Assembly: GCA_947683425.1 (NCBI GenBank)
Contig: CANTUQ010000055.1
Location: 9,399,501-9,463,500, forward strand
Direction: 5' to 3'
DNA: 64,000 nucleotides
DNA from: Excoecaria cochinchinensis
Lineage: Eukaryota; Streptophyta; Magnoliopsida; Malpighiales; Euphorbiaceae
This document shows, in pieces, positions 33,356 to 43,109 of this stretch. The position numbers were made by a program, and so were the translations under genes. How positions within the stretch are numbered: the stretch's first letter is position 1; each line of letters begins with the position of its first letter. Below the pieces are notes generated by a model, which worked only from the letters and a program-made list of their open reading frames with translations, was not told the DNA's origin and did no database searches.

Positions 33356-33649
33356 TTCATGAAGTGATAGAATTGTAAATAAATCTTAAGCAGGGGCAAA
33401 AATGTGAATTAGTGACACTAATGTGAATAAGTGGAAGTAAGTAAAATAAAAGTAAATTGTTTGAATAGTGTTAATATAGAGATCAAATATTACATTAAAT
33501 AAAGGACGAACTATTAATTGAAAATACTACCACATTAACTGGGGAAATTGACTCATAAGTGAAGTGATGTAAATATTGATTTGTATATATATTGGTAAAC
33601 TAGGGAATGACACAGAAATTAATAAACTAACAATGTAAATAATAATGAT

Positions 33650-33703
33650 AAATTTTAGTAAAGTGAAATGGAAACATAAAATTGAAATAAACCTAAACTT
33701 AGC

Positions 33704-33752
<49 letters not shown>

Positions 33753-33783
33753 GTAATAGACAACAGGATATTAATGACAATCA

Positions 33784-33830
<47 letters not shown>

Positions 33831-34105
33831 GTGGCCAAGTTAACGGCAAATCTATGTATAATAATAATAATCATATAAATAATAGTAATAAAAACATGAA
33901 GAAGAAGAACTGGCGACAAAAGAAAGCAAAAAGGTATATAAAATCAAAAAAGTTAAATTAAAATCACAAGAAGTGCAAGCCTAAGAATAGTAGTCAAAAG
34001 CATTGAAGATATTAGATAACAACAGAGCAACAATAGCGAGAGGGGCAAAAAAATAATAACAGTAAATAATATACAGGGAAAATAAATAAGTGGGAATAGT
34101 CCAAG
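33650..34105 (-). mobile_element. Probable inner part of a reverse Tat LTR, left of the young element
   Basis: Read on the minus strand this AT-rich, ATT-microsatellite-containing segment continues the Tat LTR of 43110-44168 once the 34106-43104 insertion and its ccaag duplication (34101-34105, 43105-43109) are removed. Other Tat LTRs here have the same ATT-rich middle. The left limit is uncertain. Confidence 0.4.
33703..33832. repeat. (AAT)n microsatellites
   Basis: Two nearly pure AAT runs, 33703-33751 and 33786-33830, separated by about 35 bp. Long Ile-only reading frames here are artefacts of the repeat. Confidence 0.9.
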
Positions 34106-34318
34106 TGTAACGACCCGGCTTTTATACCCTCCCCGGAACGCATCCCGTCGGGAGATCCCCTCCCCGGAACATATCCCGTCGGGAGAGATGCCGTCCCAGA
34201 GCCGTTACTCACAGAACTTTACACTCCCCTTGTGCATTTTTGCCTTTCGTGGGATTCGAACCAAGGACCTGGGGATAAGTCCTTTAATTCTTAGAATCCC
34301 ACTACCATTAGGCTATGT
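34106..34318 (-). mobile_element. 213-bp segment with tRNA-like promoter, SINE head or LTR fragment
   Basis: It starts TGTAACGACCCGG right after the pentamer ccaag, and the same ccaag follows the young element at 43105. On the minus strand TAGCCTAATGG (RC of 34305-34315) fits a Pol III A box and GGTTCGAATCC (RC of 34252-34262) fits a B box exactly, 42 bp apart. It contains two similar GC-rich lines, CCCCGGAACGCATCCCGTCG and a near copy (34130-34186). Either a tRNA-derived SINE head on the minus strand or the first 213 bp of an LTR that happens to carry a tRNA-like sequence. Confidence 0.45.
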
Positions 34319-35394
34319 TGTCACACCCCAAAATAGCCCTGGTCGGATTATGCATGCTAAGTCGGGATCGGAAGGGTATTTCAGTAAATTGTGTTTGAGA
34401 ATTTGGAGTGTTAAGGATCTAATTGAAAAGTTAATTAAGTTTGTTAAGAAAGAATTGTGTAAGTGAGTGAAGTGTAATTGGCCTAAGGACTTAAGAGCAC
34501 TAAACCAAGATATTTATTAAGGAAATGTTTGGGTGCATGTGAGAGTATGGTACTTTGTTTTGGAAAAGTTGAGTGGGTTTTGAGGTCCTATTAGGATCTG
34601 CCAAGTGGATTGTTTGGTAGGCATTGAAGGAAGAAAAGAAGAAAAGTAAGTGAGTGAGAGAGGAAACACAGATTTGCAACCCGATCTTCCCTCTCACGCC
34701 TACTTCTCTTCTTCTCTTCTCCTTTCTTTGTTTCTCCTTTCTCTCACGTGTGGCTTGGATTGAAGTTTTGCTTGAAGAGGTAAGTTGGAATTAACGTTCT
34801 CCTGTTGTTCTTCTTCTTCTTCTTTATCTGGTTTCATCTTCAGTTAGGGTTTGGACTAAGGGTTGTGTGATTTCTTGTGTGTGCAAGCTTTGGATTGTAA
34901 GGAAGAGCAAAGCAAAGGCAAGGAAAGGATTGAGCAGTGATTTTGAAGCTGATTTTGGACCTTCGATTCCAGGTTTGGGAGCAAATTGGATTACATGCAA
35001 TGTTTGGGAGCTCTGTTTACTGTATTTGAAATTCTTAGTGTTTTGCCCTAACTCTCACTTAGGATGTATATGTGTTTGCATTTCTGGAAATTGGTATGTT
35101 TGGCATGTGTTTATGCATGACCTATGTGATTAGAAGTGTTATTAATGCATGTATAGGATTGAATGGAGGTTACTGAGTTTGTGTTTTGGAACTTACTGTA
35201 TTTCTAGGGTTTATGCTCTAGAAAGGATTAAATGTGTGTTCAAGCATGATTTTGATGGTTTGATTGTGGAATTAATTGCAATTATCATGTTTTTGATGTT
35301 TGGAAGATCGACTGTAAGGTAAGATGAGTTTGGATGTGTTTTGAATCAGATTGAAAATGATTTTATCGATTCTGGGTAACCTGGAAATGGAAAA

Positions 35395-35855
35395 TCGCGT
35401 CTCTGTTCTGTGTGAGGCGAGTCACGTCGCGTGACTTAGAGTCACGGCGTGACTCGGGTGAAGGGCAGCGTGACTCCCAGTTGCGAAGCGTGACTCTTCT
35501 CTCTGTGAGAGGAAAGTCACGTCTCGTGACTTAGGGTCACGACGTGACCCTTGTGTTTTGGCAAAGCGTGAAGCGTGACTCCTCTTTCTGTGAGAGGGAA
35601 GTCACGTCTCGTGACTTAGAGTCACGGCGTGACTCTGGTAAGGGCAAGGCGTGACTCCTCTCTCTGTGAGAGGGAAGTCACGTCACGTGACCTAGAGGCA
35701 CGGCGTGACTCTTGTGAGGCCAGGCGTGACAAAGAGTCACGTCCCGTGATTCTCTAAGAGAGTCACGAGACGTGACACTAGGTCACGCCGTGACCCTCCT
35801 GTGAGGTCAGTCACAAGTCGTGACACGACTTGTGGCCGACTCCTCTTTAGCTCCT
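35395..35855. repeat. Hairpin-word array, GTCACG-CGTGAC type (5' LTR)
   Basis: More than twenty GTCACG, CGTGAC or near variants, mostly paired as GTCACGTCTCGTGAC, GTCACGGCGTGACTC or GTCACGACGTGACCC. The second LTR has the same array at 40183-40643. Confidence 0.85.
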
Positions 35856-36681
35856 TTTTTCGATTTCGCCCAGTTTTAAACCAAAATGGATTTCTTATTT
35901 CTTCTGTATGGGTCTTTACTTCTGTATAATTTATGTCAGACTGTTATACGCTCCTGTATGGCTTTTCTGTTTTACTTTGTTTCCCCACATGACTAGTTTT
36001 CTTGAAATGACTTCAAATGCTTTTATAGCTCTTTCCTCTATCGAGTGCTATCTTATTTTGCTCATCGGATTGGTTAGCCTATTTCAGTTATGATTAGCGA
36101 TATGTTATGCATATCTTTGATTGAATTCTACTCTGAGAGTAATCTGTCATGCTTAGAAATATATAGTATCATTTCATGATTCAGATTATGCGTTTTTGGA
36201 TTATTGGCATGATATGATTCCACGTGTATTCCAGATATGCTTTAGTAACTTGAGTAGTGCTAAATGCAATTGATTGACCTATTGCATACTCCAGAATATG
36301 GCTTGTATGAGCTTTGATTGATATTATGCTTTAGCCTTTGAACTCATTGTATTATGTTAAATGTAATTTGGACTATGCATGATTCATGCTTAGTATCTGC
36401 ACCTAATGAATGATTAGGATTTTGTATTGATGATCAGTAACATGTTAGTGCTTCTATACCTGTTTCTTGGCATGCTTTAGAACATTGTTTAATGTTAAAG
36501 TGTATGGACTGTAATATGTTTTGCAATGCTAATTGCATGATATATAATCGACTTTATGAGCATATTTATATGTCTACCGTATTCTGATTTATGCATGATG
36601 TTTATATATATTTATGCATTATGCGATCCGAGATGTGAATTTGGTTTATGCATGACCTGCGAGAGTCAGTCTAGTGGATAG

Positions 36682-36695
36682 TTAGGCATGCCTAA
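36682..36695. promoter_or_regulatory. 14-bp palindrome TTAGGCATGCCTAA
   Basis: A perfect palindrome after CTAGTGGATAG, repeated in the second LTR at 41470-41483 and in the reverse LTRs at 2750-2763, 26549-26562 and 62847-62860 (the last two imperfect). Confidence 0.7.
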
Positions 36696-36734
36696 TAGAG
36701 TCTTTCAGTAGCTGCAGCGCCCTCAGAACGTATT

Positions 36735-36919
36735 GGACCCTGATCAGGTCCCCCGTATGGTTCCTCGCGAACCCCCCTCAGTACGGATCCTCGTGATCCT
36801 TTTTAATGTATTTGGATCGGGTTAAGATCCCCCATCAGTAAAAATGCTTTGTGATAAATAAATGGTTTTCGATTCGTACCCGTAAGGTACCCTCAGGCCG
36901 ACTTGTACCCGTAAGGTAC
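36735..36919 (+). promoter_or_regulatory. Train of six short hairpins (5' LTR)
   Basis: GGACC/GGTCC (36735-36751), GGTTC-CTCGC-GAACC (36759-36773), GGATC-CTCGT-GATCC (36785-36799), GGATC/GATCC (36814-36830), GTACC-CGTAA-GGTAC (36876-36890) and again GTACC-CGTAA-GGTAC (36905-36919). The loops hold 5-7 bases. The copy in the second LTR is at 41523-41707. Confidence 0.8.
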
Positions 36920-37759
36920 TAATCAGTTCAGTACACTCGTTATCCACTATTGTGAGTCAGCAGGTGCTTTGATGGTTTGTCTTATGCTGCTTTGAAATAG
37001 TTATCAGAATGTGATATCCGATTGATTATGATAAGGATTTCAGAAATCAGTTTATATGTATATGACTGTGATTATGGGCTTCAGAATGTATGTCTGTTTT
37101 AAATAAGCATGACTCTTTATCTAACATGATTATCCGTACCTGTCATGTGATTTGTTATAAGCTTCTGAATGCTTTGAAATGATTCGATTGATGTATTTAA
37201 GTATTTGACTTCAGCATAGTTTTGTTATATATATTAGCATGTGAACCGAAGCAGCTGTGATGGTAAGTATGTGATGATTACTGTACTCTCTGCATGATGA
37301 TGATATGAATGTAATACTAAGTGGGTATGCCTTCAGTCTCCGTTATCAGAATGTTTATGCTAGATGCTTAGTATATATTAGAGTTGCGCAGCGGTATTGT
37401 GATGCTCTAAATGTTATCCTTTGGATATGTGACTAGTGTGTATGCTTAACATGATTATTGGGTTGTCAGTTCAGGCGTGGGTACTTGGTGATATTTATTG
37501 CATGTGTACAGCTCTTATGTCTCCACATGGTAAGATGTTGTAATTTGATACCCATGTAGGTTTATGCATGAGTTATAGTATGCAGTTCGACATGTTGACA
37601 TTTGTATCGTATATTGTATTATGTCTATTTTGGTATATCCTGGACATGAGTTTATGGTCTGTTTATGAGTTATCGATTGAATGCCTTTATTGTGTAGCCT
37701 GATTATTGATATGCTTTGAATATCCGCATTTTCCATTTGAGTGTGTTGTGCCTTGGCGA

Positions 37760-37840
37760 CCATTGTGAATGGCCGTCCATATTCTTGTGTGTTCTCCCCA
37801 CTAAGCGTTATCGCTTAGCACGGATTTCCTTTCCGTGCAG
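37760..37840 (+). promoter_or_regulatory. Terminal three-hairpin cassette with acceptor-like end
   Basis: CCATT-GTG-AATGG (37760-37772), CTAAGCG-TTAT-CGCTTAG (37801-37818) and GCACGG/CCGTGC (37818-37823 with 37833-37838), then AG/GTGGCAGG. CTAAG followed by a pyrimidine stretch and CAG also fits a branch point and 3' splice site. The second LTR copy is at 42548-42628. Confidence 0.75.
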
Positions 37841-38321
37841 GTGGCAGGTTTGGTTCTGTTCGAGTCACGCTTCTGCAAGGTCGGCCACGTAGGAGTTAGA
37901 AGTTCTGTATTTTGTTCAGCTTCTGTATTTCAGCTTTTGATTTCTATAATATTGTATATGTAATTATTATGTTTCGTCTTGAGTTTCTTTTGGGAATGTA
38001 ATAGTTAGTATGTCCTTATGTTTAGTTATTCCTTTATTTTATTATTTCGATTATGCTTCCGTTGAATGGTCATATGTATGCCTTTGTGTATGCTTTTGCT
38101 TAGTGCCTGCGTGTGTGTGAGTTATTGCATGTTCAGTCTGTACCGCAAGGTAAGTCAAGGTAAGTTTTTAATTAATCCGTATTTCTGTATGCCTGTTATG
38201 TATGTTGTGTCTGAATGTATGCTTCCGCATTGTGCATGTGTATATCTGTATCTGTGAGCGTCGTGTAGCGCATCCGTCGGCGTCCTTCCAACGGGGACGG
38301 CGATGGGGGTGTGACAGTTAG

Positions 38322-38334
38322 TGGTATCAGAGCC
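38322..38334 (+). promoter_or_regulatory. Primer-binding site, initiator Met tRNA
   Basis: TGGTATCAGAGCC lies five bases inside the 5' LTR end. It is the standard plant PBS complementary to the 3' end of initiator Met tRNA. Confidence 0.92.
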
Positions 38335-38444
38335 CAGGTTTGATGGTTCTGGGTGTGTTGTTTGCTTTGTGTTGAGTCTTTTAATGAGAGTCGGTTTTGT
38401 GTCGTGGCCTAATGCAGATGCGTCTGGTTTTGTGTCATGTCTAG

Positions 38445-39026
38445 ATGGAGTCTGATCCTAGTGAGAATGTGGGCGAGACAACTGAAAGTGTGAATCGAAT
38501 TAGTGTTGATCAGGATATTTTCGAGCGTCCTCCAGTTGAAGATTCTGGTCGTGTTTCTGATGATAGGGCTTTAGTGCAAGGATTGATTCGGATTTTGGAT
38601 AGATTGACTGCTCCTCGTGCTTCTCAAGAAGTTGTGCGGCATGTTCCTCAGAAGAGAAAAGGATCGGTTAGTGAAGTGTCAGCAGGGAAGAGGGTTCGAG
38701 AACCTTCAGTGTATCAACAATGTCAGAAGCAACATGGGAATAAGTGTAAGAAGTGGGTACCGTCAGTATGTCAGTACTGTTAGAAGCGACATCGTGGTCC
38801 ATGTCGGAAGCTCTCAGGTGCTTGTTTCAGGTGTGGCAGTATGGAACACTGGATTGCGGATTGTCCTAAGAAGATGAGTGAGAGTCTAGCTGGGCAAGCT
38901 AGAAAGGATGTGGAGGATTTGCTCAGATCTTTTAGAGTGTCTTCAGAGTTTGTAGCATCTAGCAAGGATTCAAAGGAGACCGTAGGTTCTTCTGGTAAGT
39001 TGCATTGCAAACTTTTGTCTAAGTAA
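38445..39026 (+). pseudogene. gag: Gag remnant with zinc knuckles, one in-frame stop
   Basis: ATG 38445 opens a frame running to a TAG at 38781-38783; the same frame then continues to 39026. The N-terminal 50 residues are acidic. Then come cysteine-rich stretches CQKQHGNKC and CQYC..., and after the stop ACFRCGSMEHWIADCPKK with a full CX2CX4HX4C knuckle. The paired CxxC...H...C arrangement is that of Tekay/Del nucleocapsid, which binds element RNA. The capsid domain between is absent and the frame leads to LSK and a stop before the polypurine tract. Without readthrough, only a 112-residue product lacking the complete knuckle is made. Confidence 0.8.
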
Positions 39027-39092
39027 GTTTTGTTTGTTTGGGTTGTGTGGATGTAAGTGTTTCGCTGTGAATTTCGAGGACGAAATTCTTTT

Positions 39093-39105
39093 AGGAGGGA
39101 AGAGT
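39093..39105 (+). promoter_or_regulatory. Polypurine tract
   Basis: AGGAGGGAAGAG followed by T directly before the 3' LTR, primer for plus-strand DNA. TTCGAGGACGAAATTC just upstream is shared with the minus-strand chromovirus near 25300. Confidence 0.85.
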
Positions 39106-42100
39106 TGTCACACCCCAAAATAGCCCTGGTCGGATTATGCATGCTAAGTCGGGATCAGAAGGGTATTTCAGTAAATTGTGTTTGAGAATTTGGAGTGTTA
39201 AGGATCTAATTGAAAAGTTAATTAAGTTTGTTAAGAAAGAATTGTGTAAGTGAGTGAAGTGTAATTGGCCTAAGGACTTAAGAGCACTAAACCAAGATAT
39301 TTATTAAGGAAATGTTTGGGTGCATGTGAGAGTATGGTACTTTGTTTTGGAAAAGTTGAGTGGGTTTTGAGGTCCTATTAGGATCTGCCAAGTGGATTGT
39401 TTGGTAGGCATTGAAGGAAGAAAAGAAGAAAAGTAAGTGAGTGAGAGAGGAAAACACAGATTTGCAACCCGATCTTCCCTCTCACGCCTACTTCTCTTCT
39501 TCTCTTCTCCTTTCTTTGTTTCTCCTTTCTCTCACGTGTGGCTTGGATTGAAGTTTTGCTTGAAGAGGTAAGTTGGAATTAACGTTCTCCTGTTGTTCTT
39601 CTTCTTCTTCTTTATCTGGTTTCATCTTCAGTTAGGGTTTGGACTAAGGGTTGTGTGATTTCTTGTGTGTGCAAGCTTTGGATTGTAAGGAAGAGCAAAG
39701 CAAAGGCAAGGAAAGGATTGAGCAGTGATTTTGAAGCTGATTTTGGACCTTCGATTCCAGGTTTGGGAGCAAATTGGATTACATGCAATGTTTGGGAGCT
39801 CTGTTTACTGTATTTGAAATTCTTAGTGTTTTGCCCTAACTCTCACTTAGGATGTATATGTGTTTGCATTTCTGGAAATTGGTATGTTTGGCATGTGTTT
39901 ATGCATGACCTATGTGATTAGAAGTGTTATTAATGCATGTATAGGATTGAATGGAGGTTACTGAGTTTGTGTTTTGGAACTTACTGTATTTCTAGGGTTT
40001 ATGCTCTAGAAAGGATTAAATGTGTGTTCAAGCATGATTTTGATGGTTTGATTGTGGAATTAATTGCAATTATCATGTTTTTGATGTTTGGAAGATCGAC
40101 TGTAAGGTAAGATGAGTTTGGATGTGTTTTGAATCAGATTGAAAATGATTTTATCGATTCTGGGTAACCTGGAAATGGAAAATCGCGTCTCTGTTCTGTG
40201 TGAGGCGAGTCACGTCGCGTGACTTAGAGTCACGGCGTGACTCGGGTGAAGGGCAGCGTGACTCCCAGTTGCGAAGCGTGACTCTTCTCTCTGTGAGAGG
40301 AAAGTCACGTCTCGTGACTTAGGGTCACGACGTGACCCTTGTGTTTTGGCAAAGCGTGAAGCGTGACTCCTCTTTCTGTGAGAGGGAAGTCACGTCTCGT
40401 GACTTAGAGTCACGGCGTGACTCTGGTAAGGGCAAGGCGTGACTCCTCTCTCTGTGAGAGGGAAGTCACGTCACGTGACCTAGAGGCACGGCGTGACTCT
40501 TGTGAGGCCAGGCGTGACAAAGAGTCACGTCCCGTGATTCTCTAAGAGAGTCACGAGACGTGACACTAGGTCACGCCGTGACCCTCCTGTGAGGTCAGTC
40601 ACAAGTCGTGACACGACTTGTGGCCGACTCCTCTTTAGCTCCTTTTTTCGATTTCGCCCAGTTTTAAACCAAAATGGATTTCTTATTTCTTCTGTATGGG
40701 TCTTTACTTCTGTATAATTTATGTCAGACTGTTATACGCTCCTGTATGGCTTTTCTGTTTTACTTTGTTTCCCCACATGACTAGTTTTCTTGAAATGACT
40801 TCAAATGCTTTTATAGCTCTTTCCTCTATCGAGTGCTATCTTATTTTGCTCATCGGATTGGTTAGCCTATTTCAGTTATGATTAGCGATATGTTATGCAT
40901 ATCTTTGATTGAATTCTACTCTGAGAGTAATCTGTCATGCTTAGAAATATATAGTATCATTTCATGATTCAGATTATGCGTTTTTGGATTATTGGCATGA
41001 TATGATTCCACGTGTATTCCAGATATGCTTTAGTAACTTGAGTAGTGCTAAATGCAATTGATTGACCTATTGCATACTCCAGAATATGGCTTGTATGAGC
41101 TTTGATTGATATTATGCTTTAGCCTTTGAACTCATTGTATTATGTTAAATGTAATTTGGACTATGCATGATTCATGCTTAGTATCTGCACCTAATGAATG
41201 ATTAGGATTTTGTATTGATGATCAGTAACATGTTAGTGCTTCTATACCTGTTTCTTGGCATGCTTTAGAACATTGTTTAATGTTAAAGTGTATGGACTGT
41301 AATATGTTTTGCAATGCTAATTGCATGATATATAATCGACTTTATGAGCATATTTATATGTCTACCGTATTCTGATTTATGCATGATGTTTATATATATT
41401 TATGCATTATGCGATCCGAGATGTGAATTTGGTTTATGCATGACCTGCGAGAGTCAGTCTAGTGGATAGTTAGGCATGCCTAATAGAGTCTTTCAGTAGC
41501 TGCAGCGCCCTCAGAACGTATTGGACCCTGATCAGGTCCCCCGTATGGTTCCTCGCGAACCCCCCTCAGTACGGATCCTCGTGATCCTTTTTAATGTATT
41601 TGGATCGGGTTAAGATCCCCCATCAGTAAAAATGCTTTGTGATAAATAAATGGTTTTCGATTCGTACCCGTAAGGTACCCTCAGGCCGACTTGTACCCGT
41701 AAGGTACTAATCAGTTCAGTACACTCGTTATCCACTATTGTGAGTCAGCAGGTGCTTTGATGGTTTGTCTTATGCTGCTTTGAAATAGTTATCAGAATGT
41801 GATATCCGATTGATTATGATAAGGATTTCAGAAATCAGTTTATATGTATATGACTGTGATTATGGGCTTCAGAATGTATGTCTGTTTTAAATAAGCATGA
41901 CTCTTTATCTAACATGATTATCCGTACCTGTCATGTGATTTGTTATAAGCTTCTGAATGCTTTGAAATGATTCGATTCATGTATTTAAGTATTTGACTTC
42001 AGCATAGTTTTGTTATATATATTAGCATGTGAACCGAAGCAGCTGTGATGGTAAGTATGTGATGATTACTGTACTCTCTGCATGATGATGATATGAATGT

Positions 42101-43104
42101 AATACTAAGTGGGTATGCCTTCAGTCTCCGTTATCAGAATGTTTATGCTAGATGCTTAGTATATATTAGAGTTGCGCAGCGGTATTGTGATGCTCTAAAT
42201 GTTATCCTTTGGATATGTGACTAGTGTGTATGCTTAACATGATTATTGGGTTGTCAGTTCAGGCGTGGGTACTTGGTGATATTTATTGCATGTGTACAGC
42301 TCTTATGTCTCCACATGGTAAGATGTTGTAATTTGATACCCATGTAGGTTTATGCATGAGTTATAGTATGCAGTTCGACATGTTGACATTTGTATCGTAT
42401 ATTGTATTATGTCTGTTTTGGTATATCCTGGACATGAGTTTATGGTCTGTTTATGAGTTATCGATTGAATGCCTTTATTGTGTAGCCTGATTATTGATAT
42501 GCTTTGAATATCCGCATTTTCCATTTGAGTGTGTTGTGCCTTGGCGACCATTGTGAATGGCCGTCCATATTCTTGTGTGTTCTCCCCACTAAGCGTTATC
42601 GCTTAGCACGGATTTCCTTTCCGTGCAGGTGGCAGGTTTGGTTCTGTTCGAGTCACGCTTCTGCAAGGTCGGCCACGTAGGAGTTAGAAGTTCTGTATTT
42701 TGTTCAGCTTCTGTATTTCAGCTTTTGATTTCTGTAATATTGTATATGTAATTATTATGTTTCGTCTTGAGTTTCTTTTGGGAATGTAATAGTTAGTATG
42801 TCCTTATGTTTAGTTATTCCTTTGTTTTATTATTTCGATTATGCTTCCGTTGAATGGTCATATGTATGCCTTTGTGTATGCTTTTGCTTAGTGCCTGCGT
42901 GTGTGTGAGTTATTGCATGTTCAGTCTGTACCGCAAGGTAAGTCAAGGTAAGTTTTTAATTAATCCGTATTTCTGTATGCCTGTTATGTATGTTGTGTCT
43001 GAATGTATGCTTCCGCATTGTGCATGTGTATATCTGTATCTGTGAGCGTCGTGTAGCGCATCCGTCGGCGTCCTTCCAACGGGGACGGCGATGGGGGTGT
43101 GACA
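39106..43104 (+). repeat. 3' LTR of the young element
   Basis: Same as 34319-38316 with differences seen at 39157 region (G to A), about 39450 (one extra A), about 41976 (G to C), 42413 region (A to G), 42733 region (A to G) and 42823 region (A to G). Followed by ccaag. Confidence 0.95.
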
Positions 43105-43109
43105 CCAAG

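Larger units (their letters stand above)
29291..33640 (+). mobile_element. Forward AT-rich LTR, 3' end not found
   Basis: It starts TGGTAATGGCCCG exactly where RNase H coding stops. TATAAATA at 30247-30254 is followed by a pyrimidine-rich leader and GAG/GTAAGT (30509), so it is promoter-bearing and forward. The stretch 31430-31660 matches the reverse LTRs at 51630-51848 and 53660-53960. After 31660 the sequence becomes a drawn-out series of short A/T phrases (aatggtaatttaagtg and like). A 597-bp tandem duplication lies at about 32170-33355. No CA end or target duplication was found; the right boundary is uncertain between 33350 and 33700. Confidence 0.6.
34319..38316 (+). repeat. 5' LTR of the young element
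   Basis: TGTCACACCCC to GGGTGTGACA. Order inside: pyrimidine-rich leader (34680-34745), GAG/GTAAGT donor-like site (34780), GTCACG hairpin array (35395-35855), palindrome (36682-36695), hairpin train (36735-36919), cassette (37760-37840). Confidence 0.95.
34319..43104 (+). mobile_element. Young non-autonomous LTR retrotransposon with 4-kb LTRs
   Basis: LTRs 34319-38316 (3998 bp) and 39106-43104 (3999 bp) flank an internal region of 789 bp. Internal parts: PBS TGGTATCAGAGCC (38322-38334), complementary to initiator Met tRNA; a gag remnant (38445-39026); and polypurine tract AGGAGGGAAGAG (39093-39104). I count about five substitutions and one 1-bp indel between LTRs, so insertion is recent. 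All of pol and the capsid part of gag are missing, so it must borrow enzymes from a partner. The layout is like LARD-type derivatives but with an even smaller interior. The zinc-knuckle style and the TTCGAGGACGAA motif before the polypurine tract point to a Tekay/Del chromovirus parent. Confidence 0.93.

Noticed and set aside
33527..33919. Long Ile-rich reading frames on both strands
   Set aside because: They arise from (AAT)n microsatellites; no domain or start context.
34252..34315. Functional tRNA gene
   Set aside because: A and B boxes are present but I could not fold acceptor and anticodon arms into a proper cloverleaf; SINE head or fragment fits better.
34867..35133. 88-codon frame present twice (also 39655-39921)
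   Set aside because: The duplicate is due to the LTR pair; no conserved domain, and it lies after a splice-donor-like site.
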